Source: Streptomyces sp. NBC_01717
GTDB taxonomy: Bacteria; Actinomycetota; Actinomycetes; Streptomycetales; Streptomycetaceae
Assembly: GCF_036248255.1 (NCBI RefSeq)
Contig: NZ_CP109178.1
Span: forward strand, 7,755,001-7,819,000
DNA length: 64,000 nt
Direction of reading: 5' to 3'
Positions within the stretch are counted from its first letter, which is position 1. Every line of letters begins with the position of its first letter. Positions 26,335-33,000 of this stretch are shown here, piece by piece. Made by a program: the position numbers and the translations under genes. The notes under the pieces were generated by a model. That model searched no databases and had not been told where the DNA came from. It saw only the letters and a list, made by a program, of their open reading frames with translations.

Positions 26335-27249
26335 TCACTGCCCAGCAGCCCTGCCGAAGCCGCCGCGCAGCAGTGCGCAGAGCGTCGCGGCCGCCCCACT
26401 CGCCCGGTCGCCGTGGTGCACCACCGAGATGGTCCGCCGGAAAGCCGCGGGTTCCAGCCGTCGCACGGACAGGGGCGTCGGCGCCATGGCGGCGACCATC
26501 TCAGGCACCACCGCCATCCCGATCCCCGCACTGACCAGGGCGCACACCAGCGCATAGCCCGGTGACTCGCACACCACGGCAGGTGTCGCCCCCGCCTCGG
26601 CCAGGGCGTTCTCCACCCCCCGGCGGGGCGGATGGGCCGGAGCGCTGCTGATCAGCGGCCGGCCGGCCAGTTCCGTCACCGGCAGTCGCCCCGTTCCCCC
26701 GGACAGCATCTGTCCGACCGCCGTGATCAGCAGCAGCTCCTCGACCAGCAGCGGTTCGACGCAGAGGCCGGACGGCAGCGGCACCGCGGACGCCGGCTCG
26801 TACGCGTGGGTCAGCGCGAGATCGACCTCGCCCGCGGCCACCGCCGCGATTCCGTCAGGTGGCTCGTAGTCCGCGACGGTCAGTTCCACGTCGGGGTGGG
26901 CGCGGCGGAAGGCGCTCAGTACGGGCGGCAGCAGATGGACGCCCGCGGTGGTGAACGTGCCGACCCGGAGGCGTCCGCCGGAGAGCCCGGCGAGCCGGGT
27001 CAGTTCGTGCCGGGCCTGGTCCATCTCGTCGAGGACTCGTCGGGCGCGTACGACCAGCAGCTCGCCCGCGGCCGTAAGACGCGCGCCGCGGTGGTGGCGG
27101 ACCAGCAGCGTGGCGCCCGCCTCCCGCTCCAGCTTGGCGAGCTGCTGGGAGAGCGCGGGAGCGGTGTAGCCGAGCCGGGCGGCGGCGCGCGTGATCGAAC
27201 CGGCCTCGGCGACCGCCACCAGTGCCGAAAGGCGTGTCGGGTCGAACAT
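26335..27249 (-). CDS. LysR-family transcriptional regulator
   Basis: The 304-residue regulator has a typical winged helix-turn-helix at residues 1-60 (LSALVAVAEAGSITRAAARLGYTAPALSQQLAKLE) and a periplasmic-binding-like effector domain. ATG 27249 begins the usual MFDPTRLSAL. The gene is divergent from a LysE-type exporter gene with 72 bases between the starts, so it most likely controls that gene in response to the exported amino acid or a related metabolite. Effector identity is unknown. Confidence 0.93.
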   Translation of the reverse strand: MFDPTRLSALVAVAEAGSITRAAARLGYTAPALSQQLAKLEREAGATLLVRHHRGARLTAAGELLVVRARRVLDEMDQARHELTRLAGLSGGRLRVGTFTTAGVHLLPPVLSAFRRAHPDVELTVADYEPPDGIAAVAAGEVDLALTHAYEPASAVPLPSGLCVEPLLVEELLLITAVGQMLSGGTGRLPVTELAGRPLISSAPAHPPRRGVENALAEAGATPAVVCESPGYALVCALVSAGIGMAVVPEMVAAMAPTPLSVRRLEPAAFRRTISVVHHGDRASGAAATLCALLRGGFGRAAGQ

Positions 27250-27305
27250 TAAGCGTTCCTTTTGGCCCACCCAGAAGATTGCAAGTACATGGTGAAGGCT
27301 ACCGC

Positions 27306-27320
27306 GGTCCATGGTGGACC
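27306..27320. promoter_or_regulatory. palindrome before the LysE-type gene
   Basis: Arms GGTCCA and TGGACC flank TGG immediately before the LysE-type start. It could be the regulator's site or fold over the ribosome binding site; no T-N11-A LysR box was picked out with confidence. Confidence 0.3.
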
Positions 27321-27321
27321 C

Positions 27322-27981
27322 ATGGATGCACAACTGATCGCCTTCATAGGGGTCGCCGCCGGGATGGTGGCACTGCCGGGCGCCGACTTCACCGTGGTCG
27401 TACGGAACGCTCTCGCCTCACGCGTGGCCGGGGTGGCGACGGCGCTCGGCGTTGCCGGCGGACTGCTCGTCCACACCGCGCTGGCCGTCGCCGGGCTCGC
27501 GGCGGTTCTGGTCACCGTGCCCGCGCTGTTCCGTACCGTGCAGATTCTCGGCGGGGCGTACGTCCTCTATCTCGGGATCAGCGCCCTGCACGCGGCACGG
27601 CGCCGGACCACGGACGGGGGCTCGGACGCGGACTCGGGCTCGGACGCGGGGCGGGCCGGTCGGCCTTCCGTGACCGGAGCCCGACGCGCGCTGCGCCAGG
27701 GCTTTCTGACCAACGCCCTCAATCCGAAGGCGCCCGTGCTCTTTCTCAGCCTGCTGCCGCAGTTCGTTCCGGACGGGCAGCCGCCCGTGCCCCGGACCCT
27801 GCTGCTGGCCACCGTCGTCGTGCTGCTCGCGCTGATCTGGTTCCCGGCCGTGGCACTCCTGGTGGACCGCCTGGGCCGGTGGCTGCGCCGGCCGCGTGCC
27901 GCCCGCGCCATCGAGGGCGGCAGCGGCGCGGCGCTCACCGCGCTGGGGCTGGCGTTGGTCACCGGGCCCCTGCTGCACTGA
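27322..27981 (+). CDS. LysE family amino acid exporter
   Basis: The 219-residue membrane protein of the LysE/RhtB type has a first helix with the family motif VAAGMVALPGADFTVVVRNAL, a second with GVAGGLLVHTALAVAG, and GFLTNALNPKAPVLFLSLLPQF, a conserved family signature. Six membrane segments are expected. It would export amino acids or analogues by proton exchange. I chose the ATG at 27322, which gives the usual N-terminus; an in-frame ATG at 27289 would add 11 residues. Regulation by the divergent LysR protein is likely. Confidence 0.92.
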   Translation: MDAQLIAFIGVAAGMVALPGADFTVVVRNALASRVAGVATALGVAGGLLVHTALAVAGLAAVLVTVPALFRTVQILGGAYVLYLGISALHAARRRTTDGGSDADSGSDAGRAGRPSVTGARRALRQGFLTNALNPKAPVLFLSLLPQFVPDGQPPVPRTLLLATVVVLLALIWFPAVALLVDRLGRWLRRPRAARAIEGGSGAALTALGLALVTGPLLH

Positions 27982-28025
27982 CCGGCGGAGGTGACCGGCA
28001 GCCCAAAAGGCGGAAGAGGCGGAGG

Positions 28026-28499
28026 TCAGCGGACCCGTCCGTACCAGACACTCCTCGTCCAGATCTTCTCCAGCCGCACCACGGCGCCGGTCTTCGGCGA
28101 GTGCCAGATCCTGCCCCTACCGGCGTAGATCCCCACGTGGAAGACGCTGGGCCCCCAGTGGAAGAAGACCAGATCGCCGCGGCGCCGCTGTGAGGCCGAG
28201 ATGTGCCGGGTCTTGTTGTACTGCTGCTGGGCGGTGCGGGGGAGCTTCTTGCCCACCCTTTTGAACGCGTACATCGTCAGACCCGAACAGTCGAAGCGGT
28301 GGGGACCCGTGGCCCCGTACCGGTACGGCGATCCCTTCTTCGACGCGGCGATGTTGAGCGCCTTCGCCGAACGAGCCACGGCCTGGGCTTCGGCCACACT
28401 GCCGGGGGCGATCACGGAGCCGCCGACGGCGGCGAGCGTCAGAACCGTGGCGGTGCCGGCCCGGGTGAGCAGAGACGGGACATGAACCTGCGCACTCAT
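28026..28499 (-). CDS. secreted NlpC/P60 peptidoglycan endopeptidase
   Basis: The 157-residue exported protein has a signal peptide at about residues 1-40 (LLTRAGTATVLTLAAVGGSVIAPGSVAEA). The NlpC/P60 domain follows with catalytic Cys in HRFDCSGLTMY, His in SVFHVGIYAG, and the polar third residue His in RIWHSPKTG. It would cut stem peptides of the wall, probably between D-Glu (or D-iGln) and the diamino acid. It has no extra binding domain. Its leader contains a probable c-di-AMP riboswitch, matching the pattern known for Streptomyces wall-lytic genes. A GAAGG site precedes the ATG. Confidence 0.94.
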   Translation of the reverse strand: MSAQVHVPSLLTRAGTATVLTLAAVGGSVIAPGSVAEAQAVARSAKALNIAASKKGSPYRYGATGPHRFDCSGLTMYAFKRVGKKLPRTAQQQYNKTRHISASQRRRGDLVFFHWGPSVFHVGIYAGRGRIWHSPKTGAVVRLEKIWTRSVWYGRVR

Positions 28500-28504
28500 G
28501 CGCA

Positions 28505-28685
28505 ACCCTTCGTCAGCCGCCTGTGAAGGATGACCTGTCGGGTTCGGGCTGGCGAAGTTGCCCGGCCGCATTCGGCGGCTTCACCCCGAGGGTCGACCGG
28601 ATGTCCGGTCGACCCGTTGTGCTCGGGTCCTCCACTCCTGCCGATCCACTTCTGTCGACCAGGCATCCGGGCGGCGGCAGGACTC
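28505..28685 (-). ncRNA. c-di-AMP (ydaO/yuaA-type) riboswitch in the leader of the NlpC/P60 gene
   Basis: Read on the minus strand, the leader contains the conserved blocks of the ydaO element in order: GGGGTGAAGCC (28577-28587), GGGC followed by a short linker, AGCCCGAACCCGACAG (around 28535-28550), GTCATCCTTCACAGGCG, and closing sequence up to the ribosome binding site. GCCGCC near 28675 can pair with GGCGGC near 28517 to form P1. A variable stem is built by a perfect inverted repeat at 28590-28615. The class senses c-di-AMP, which usually turns expression off. The match to the consensus was made by eye, not by covariance search. Exact 5' end is uncertain. Confidence 0.82.
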
Positions 28686-29002
28686 GGCGTCCACCCGGAC
28701 CGCCCCGCCGCGGTGGCGGGGGCTTGTCGTCCCACGGATCTTGACTCACCGAGTGCCGGATTTCCTAGGATTGGTAGCGATATGGAAGATTAGTCGTGAT
28801 TGATCCGTACGGGTGGGTACGGTAGTTCTGTGAACCCGGCGGATCGCCCCGACCGGTCCCGTACCAGCGGCGGAAGAGCAGAGTCCGTTCACCGGTCACG
28901 CCGGAGGCGCAAGTTGAATAATCCCTCGCGCGGGGGATCTCCTACGCCGAACGAGCGAGGAATTTTGATCAGGCCGCCGGGCGTGTCGCGGAAGGGAGTT
29001 GA
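28686..29002. other. intergenic region between the riboswitch and the ClpP-linked gene
   Basis: No convincing gene was found. A hairpin with arms ATCCC and GGGAT at 28921-28938, followed on the minus strand by the A/T-rich TATTC, may terminate the clpP transcript. On the plus strand TTGACT (28741) and TAGGAT (28766), 19 bases apart, look like a weak promoter pointing at no recognisable gene. A 14-base perfect palindrome (arms GAGTTGA/TCAACTC) at 28996-29009 overlaps the stop codon of the neighbouring gene. Confidence 0.5.
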
Positions 29003-29311
29003 TCAACTCGTCTGGGCAGGGGGCACGGTGACCCGCCGGGCCCGCCGCTCCCCGTCCAACACGCGGAGCGCCCGCGCCAAGGTGGCGGCGTGGATCTGCC
29101 CTTCACCGCGCTCGTGCATCAACGCGAGTGCGTTCCGCAGGCCGACGGCCCGAGAGGCGAGTGCCTGCGCCGCGCGCAGCGCGCCGTAGGTGTCGCTGCC
29201 GTGGGCGGGGTTGATCCGCCCCAACTGGTCGAGCACTTCCAGGTAACAGTCGATGAACTCGCCCTCGGCGCGCGTCAGTGCGGGCAACGGCGGGAACTCC
29301 GGTGGCTGCAT
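29003..29311 (-). CDS. small helical protein encoded with the ClpP paralogue
   Basis: This 102-residue, probably all-helical protein starts seven bases after the clpP stop with AGGTG upstream, so it shares that transcript. Recognisable features are an acidic first helix (LTRAEGEFIDCYLEVLDQL), a middle rich in Ala/Leu, and a basic tail. No known family was recognised. The position suggests a partner, adaptor or substrate of the ClpP paralogue, but nothing in the sequence proves it. Confidence 0.78.
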   Translation of the reverse strand: MQPPEFPPLPALTRAEGEFIDCYLEVLDQLGRINPAHGSDTYGALRAAQALASRAVGLRNALALMHERGEGQIHAATLARALRVLDGERRARRVTVPPAQTS

Positions 29312-29318
29312 CGGGTGT

Positions 29319-29954
29319 TCACCTCGCACCGTTCGGCGGGAGCGAGGTCTTGCGGTTCTCCAGTACGTGGTCCACCAGGCCGTACGCCTTGGCGCCCGGG
29401 GCGTCGAGGATGAGATCGCGCTCGATGTCCGCGGCGATCCGCTCGGCAGCTCGGCCGGTGTGACGGGCCAGCAGGAGGGTGAGCTGCTCACGGACGCGGA
29501 TCAGTTCCCGTGCCTCGATCTCGAGATCGGACGGCTGGCCCTGCAGCGGCTCGGGAAGCGCGGGCTGCTGCACGACGACCCTGGCCCCGGGGAGGGCGTG
29601 CCGCCGGCCGGGGGCACCCGCGGCGAGCAGCAGGGCCGCGCTGGAACCGGCCTGTCCGAGGCAGAAGGTCTCCATCTCGCAGGTGAGGTACTCCATCGTG
29701 TCGTAGATCGCTGCCATGGCGTCGAACGAGCCGCCGGGGGAGTTGATGTAGAGGGAGATGGGGCGGTCGGGTGCCGCGTGTTCCAGGTACATGAACTGCG
29801 CGATCAGGTCGGTGGCGGCGGTGTCGTCGACCGGGGTGCCGAGGAAGACGATCCGTTCGGCGAGCAGCTTCGAGTACGGGTCGAGGGTGCGGGTCCCGTC
29901 GGTCGTGCGCTCGGTGAACTCGGGCAGTACGTAACGGGCGGCAGGGCGGAACAT
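29319..29954 (-). CDS. ClpP-family protease subunit paralogue lacking the catalytic histidine
   Basis: This 211-residue protein keeps the ClpP fold: [19 protein letters not shown] (oxyanion region), nucleophile Ser104 in [13 protein letters not shown], and Asp180 in [19 protein letters not shown]. The active-site helix usually reads RVMIHQP; here it is RVVVQQP, so the catalytic His is Gln129 (codon CAG at 29568-29570). Streptomyces has several clpP copies; this one may be a structural or regulatory subunit of mixed rings. ATG 29954 has GGAGAGG upstream. It is divergent from the phd gene and followed by a small gene. Confidence 0.9.
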   Translation of the reverse strand: MFRPAARYVLPEFTERTTDGTRTLDPYSKLLAERIVFLGTPVDDTAATDLIAQFMYLEHAAPDRPISLYINSPGGSFDAMAAIYDTMEYLTCEMETFCLGQAGSSAALLLAAGAPGRRHALPGARVVVQQPALPEPLQGQPSDLEIEARELIRVREQLTLLLARHTGRAAERIAADIERDLILDAPGAKAYGLVDHVLENRKTSLPPNGAR

Positions 29955-30005
29955 GATGAAGCCTCTCCTCCGGTGTCTGCGTCTGCGTGCGGCCTGCATC
30001 AGCGT

Positions 30006-30031
30006 CTGTAAAAAATGTACAGGACGTACAG
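30006..30031. promoter_or_regulatory. TGTACA-type operator cluster between clpP and phd
   Basis: The 95-base gap holds two interleaved inverted repeats: CTGTA-N7-TACAG (30006-30022) and TGTAC-AGGAC-GTACA (30016-30030), sharing a full TGTACA hexamer at 30016-30021, with GTACAG repeated at 30026. The E. coli YefM antitoxin, a relative of the downstream product, binds palindromes with a TGTACA core. The most likely reader is therefore the Phd/YefM protein encoded 19 bases downstream, which would control both divergent promoters. Confidence 0.6.
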
Positions 30032-30049
30032 AAGGTTATGATGGGGACT

Positions 30050-30343
30050 ATGGCCTACGAGATTCCGGTGACGCAAGCCCGAGCTGAGCTCGCCGAACTG
30101 ATCAACCGCGTCGTCTACGGCGGCGAGCGAGTCGTGGTGACCCGGCACGGCAAGCCGCTGGTGGCGCTCGTTTCGGCCGCTGACCTGGAGCGACTCGAGA
30201 ACGAAGAAGCGGCTGCCGAGGAACAGGTGATCAGCTCGGTCTCCTCGATCGGCTCCGCCGCGTCCGCTCCGGGCGAACGGCGGCGCTTCGGCATCGCGGC
30301 GGAACACCGGGGCGGACCGACCCGGGCAACTGACGGCCTGTGA
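30050..30343 (+). CDS. Phd/YefM-family antitoxin without an adjacent toxin gene
   Basis: The 97-residue protein has the full Phd/YefM N-terminal domain: YEIPVTQARAELAELINRV, then VVVTRHGKPLVALVSAADLERLE, which dimerises and binds DNA. The C-terminal ~45 residues are Ser/Ala-rich and basic, unlike a typical toxin-neutralising helix. No Doc-, RelE/YoeB- or VapC-like gene follows; the next gene is convergent. It may therefore act only as a repressor, or serve a toxin elsewhere. The start could also be ATG 30041 or 30038; MAYEIPVT is the usual family start. Confidence 0.9.
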   Translation: MAYEIPVTQARAELAELINRVVYGGERVVVTRHGKPLVALVSAADLERLENEEAAAEEQVISSVSSIGSAASAPGERRRFGIAAEHRGGPTRATDGL

Positions 30344-30467
30344 CCCCGCGGTGAGGTCGCCGGACGCCCGTCGGGTACCCCCGGCCCCGGCGGTGTCACC
30401 GCGCGGCCCGGCCCGGCCGCGCCCCGGTGACGCAGCGACTCCGTGACCCGTAAAGCAAGAGCGCCGC

Positions 30468-30496
30468 GCACCCCCGTCCGCTACAGGCGGGGGTGC
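30468..30496. terminator. hairpin between the convergent phd and membrane-protein genes
   Basis: Perfect nine-base arms GCACCCCCG and CGGGGGTGC flank an 11-base loop, between convergent stops at 30343 and 30518. Confidence 0.75.
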
Positions 30497-30517
30497 ACGG
30501 CTGCTCGGGAGGGGCGC

Positions 30518-31507
30518 TCAGCCCGCCAGGGCCGGCTCCGGGGCGCCGGATGCGGGGGCCGCTGTCGTGGGTGTCCGGCGTCGGCCCCCGACGAGGACCG
30601 CGGTCAGTCCGGCCGCCGCCCACAGGCCGAGTGTCAGCGCCGCGCCGCCTGCCGCACTGCCGTCGAAGAAGGCGACCGACCGCAACAGCGACCCGCCCGC
30701 CCCCGGTGGCAGCAACTGCCCGACGGCGCCGAGCGGCTGAGGCAGCAGCTCGGGTGCGCTGGTGATGCCGGAGAACGGGTTGCCCAGCAGCACCATCAGC
30801 AGGGCGCCGAGCCCGACCCCGGACAGGCCGATCAGTGCGGCAAGCCCGGCCACGGTCGCGCCGATGGCCAGCACGGTGAGCCCGAGCGCCCCGGCCTCGG
30901 TCCACCAGTCGCCCGTGATCGCCCCGAGCCAGCTGCCCGTGAGGGCTGCGGCGGCGATCCCGACGAGCGCGGCGACGCCGATCAGTGCCCCGGCGGCCCG
31001 GCCGCCGCGCAGCCTCAGCATCGTGACGGCGGATCCGGCGGCGACACCCGCGATCGCCAGCGGCAGGATGCTCGCGCCGAGCGCGCTGCCGCGCGGATCC
31101 CCGGCAGGAGCCGCCACGACATCGGTGACCCGCACCTGGCTGCCGGCCAAGGCCCGGGCGGTGACGGCCTCGCGGAGCAGCTGGGCCACCATCGGGCTCG
31201 CCGCCGAGGCGGTCAGCAGCTGCGGCCCCTTCGGTGTGATCACGACCGCGCCGTATACGACCCGGTCCTCGATGGCGGCGCGGGCTTCGGCCCCGTCATC
31301 GAAGCGGTGGATCTCGAAGGCGTCCCGGTGCTGCTCGAGCTGCTGCTGGAGCCGGTCGGCGGCCGGTGCGGAGCCCGCGATGCCCAGAGGGAGGTTCCGT
31401 GGTGCGATCCGGGCGGCGGGCCAGGCGAAGGCCCAGAGCGCGATGGTCACCACCACGGGGATCAGGAGGACGACCGCCACCATGCGGCGGTTCGGAGTGG
31501 TGGACAT
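30518..31507 (-). CDS. ABC-2/YhgE-like membrane protein under TetR control
   Basis: This 329-residue membrane protein has one N-terminal membrane segment (about residues 10-30), an extracytoplasmic domain of ~140 residues, and then four to five hydrophobic segments, the layout of ABC-2 permeases and YhgE/Pip-like proteins. No ATPase gene accompanies it. ATG 31507 is chosen because the long upstream frame runs through the divergent regulator gene and is not protein-like. TetR-controlled proteins of this build usually confer export or tolerance; the substrate is unknown. Confidence 0.85.
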   Translation of the reverse strand: MSTTPNRRMVAVVLLIPVVVTIALWAFAWPAARIAPRNLPLGIAGSAPAADRLQQQLEQHRDAFEIHRFDDGAEARAAIEDRVVYGAVVITPKGPQLLTASAASPMVAQLLREAVTARALAGSQVRVTDVVAAPAGDPRGSALGASILPLAIAGVAAGSAVTMLRLRGGRAAGALIGVAALVGIAAAALTGSWLGAITGDWWTEAGALGLTVLAIGATVAGLAALIGLSGVGLGALLMVLLGNPFSGITSAPELLPQPLGAVGQLLPPGAGGSLLRSVAFFDGSAAGGAALTLGLWAAAGLTAVLVGGRRRTPTTAAPASGAPEPALAG

Positions 31508-31528
31508 GGAGGGCCTCGATTCAAAGAG

Positions 31529-31599
31529 AAGGATCGTTCGTTTTATGGGCGGCCACACTGTCCTCCGGTGCGGCGTCTTGTCAAGAAAGAACGTTCGTT
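31529..31599. promoter_or_regulatory. pair of similar operators between the divergent TetR and membrane-protein genes
   Basis: Two 14-base sites share the core CGTTCGTT: AAGGATCGTTCGTT at 31529-31542, close to the membrane-protein start, and AAAGAACGTTCGTT at 31586-31599, inside the TetR promoter spacer. The second is palindromic at six of seven positions. An identical 11-base string CGTTCGTTTTA occurs in both. They fit TetR operators that let the repressor shut off both genes. Confidence 0.65.
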
Positions 31600-31606
31600 T
31601 TAGATT
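31578..31606 (+). promoter_or_regulatory. promoter of the TetR gene, leaderless
   Basis: TTGTCA (31578-31583) and TAGATT (31601-31606) are separated by 17 bases, a near-consensus vegetative promoter. The ATG lies six bases after the -10 box, so transcription would begin at or near the start codon. One TetR operator lies entirely within the spacer, so bound repressor would block RNA polymerase. Confidence 0.7.
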
Positions 31607-31612
31607 GGGGCC

Positions 31613-32233
31613 ATGGCTCGCGTATCCCAGGCACACCTCGACGCCCGCCGTCGGCAGATCCTCGACGGTGCCGCACGCTGCTTCGCGCGGAACGGCTTCC
31701 ACGGCACCTCCATGCAGGACGTGCTGCACGAGGTCGGGCTCTCGGCGGGTGCGGTCTACCGCTACTTCAGCGGCAAGGACGACCTGATCGCGGCCATCGC
31801 CGGAGAGGCGGTCGGCGGTGTCCGGCAGGCGTTCGAGGAGGCGGCCCGGGTCGGTCCGCCACCCGCCCCCGATGTCCTGATCGGCCGCGTGACGCGGACG
31901 CTGTTCAGCGGCGAGACCCACGGAATGGACCGACGGGCCTACGCCGGGCTGATCGTGCAGGTGTGGTCCGAGACCCTGCGCAGCGAGCGGCTCGCCGCCA
32001 CCCTCGGCGAGGCGTACGGAGGGCTGCGACTGGCCTGGGCCGAGCTGGTCGAGGTCTACCGCGAGGCCGGCATTCTGACCGCCGACGTGCCGTCCGATCA
32101 TGTGGCCCGCACCCTGATCGCCACCGCCCAGGGATTCATCGTGCAGTTGGCCATGTTCGGGGACACCGCGCCCGAGGTGCTGGAGAACGGCCTGCGCGGC
32201 CTGATGTCCATGGACCTGCAAAAGATCAGTTAA
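31613..32233 (+). CDS. TetR family repressor
   Basis: The 206-residue repressor has an N-terminal TetR helix-turn-helix at about residues 10-56 (ILDGAARCFARNGFHGTSMQ, then GLSAGAVYRYFSGKDDL) and a helical ligand-binding domain. It is divergent from the membrane-protein gene, with matching operators near both starts, so it probably represses both and is released by the transported compound. The mRNA is probably leaderless. Confidence 0.94.
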   Translation: MARVSQAHLDARRRQILDGAARCFARNGFHGTSMQDVLHEVGLSAGAVYRYFSGKDDLIAAIAGEAVGGVRQAFEEAARVGPPPAPDVLIGRVTRTLFSGETHGMDRRAYAGLIVQVWSETLRSERLAATLGEAYGGLRLAWAELVEVYREAGILTADVPSDHVARTLIATAQGFIVQLAMFGDTAPEVLENGLRGLMSMDLQKIS

Positions 32234-32245
32234 CGCGCCGGAAAA
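32230..32245 (+). promoter_or_regulatory. GlnR-like box upstream of the urease operon
   Basis: TTAAC and GAAAA are separated by six bases, close to the GlnR half-site pair gTnAC-N6-GaAAC. GlnR is known to regulate ureA in Streptomyces. The box overlaps the stop codon of the tetR gene and lies about 140 bases before ureA. One mismatch in each half-site keeps this a candidate only. Confidence 0.4.
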
Positions 32246-32294
32246 ACTTCCGTCCTAACGTGCAATACCTCGGCGTGAGACACCGGTTCTGAGT

Positions 32295-32309
32295 TCAACA
32301 GTCTGTTGA
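32295..32309. promoter_or_regulatory. 15-base palindrome upstream of ureA
   Basis: Perfect arms TCAACAG and CTGTTGA surround a single T. It lies 64 bases before the ureA start, where a promoter is expected, and could be a repressor site. No known consensus was matched. Confidence 0.4.
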
Positions 32310-32329
32310 GCGCAGTTAATGTCTCGCTG

Positions 32330-32351
32330 CGCCCAGTACCGGTACTGGGCG
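32330..32351. promoter_or_regulatory. 22-base perfect palindrome upstream of ureA
   Basis: The arms CGCCCAGTACC and GGTACTGGGCG are perfectly self-complementary without a spacer and end 21 bases before the ureA start. In DNA it suits a dimeric repressor, such as a nickel or nitrogen regulator; in RNA a spacer-free palindrome would only form a strained hairpin. Confidence 0.5.
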
Positions 32352-32372
32352 GAAGACTGTGAGGTGGAAGCG

Positions 32373-32675
<303 letters not shown>

Positions 32676-32688
32676 CGGGGCGCCGCCG

Positions 32689-33000
32689 ATGATTCCCGGA
32701 GAGACCCTCCACGCGGACGGGACCGTGCCGCTCAACCCGGGCCGCCCGGTCACCCGCCTCACCGTCCTCAACGCCGCCGACCGGCCCGTCCAGGTCGGCT
32801 CGCACTACCACTTCGCCGAGGCCAACCCCGGCCTCGAATTCGACCGTCGGGCCGCCCACGGCCTGCGGCTGAACATCGCCGCCGGGACCGCGGTCCGCTT
32901 CGAGCCCGGCATCCCCGTCGACATCGAACTCGTGCCCCTCGCCGGACGGCGCATCGTCCCGGGCCTGCGCGGCGAAACCGGAGGTGCCCTCGATGGCTGA
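32689..33000 (+). CDS. ureB: urease subunit beta
   Basis: UreB (103 residues) starts at ATG 32689, 13 bases after ure[39 protein letters not shown] and [14 protein letters not shown] are the family blocks. It is a structural subunit of the urease trimer and overlaps ureC by eight bases, so translation is coupled. Nothing unusual was seen. Confidence 0.96.
   Translation: MIPGETLHADGTVPLNPGRPVTRLTVLNAADRPVQVGSHYHFAEANPGLEFDRRAAHGLRLNIAAGTAVRFEPGIPVDIELVPLAGRRIVPGLRGETGGALDG

Noticed and set aside
28800..29189. Plus-strand open frame (130 codons) running over the end of the ClpP-linked small gene
   Set aside because: Codon third-position bias is mixed, the product is Arg/Ser-rich without pattern, and its 3' half is the antisense of a better-supported gene.
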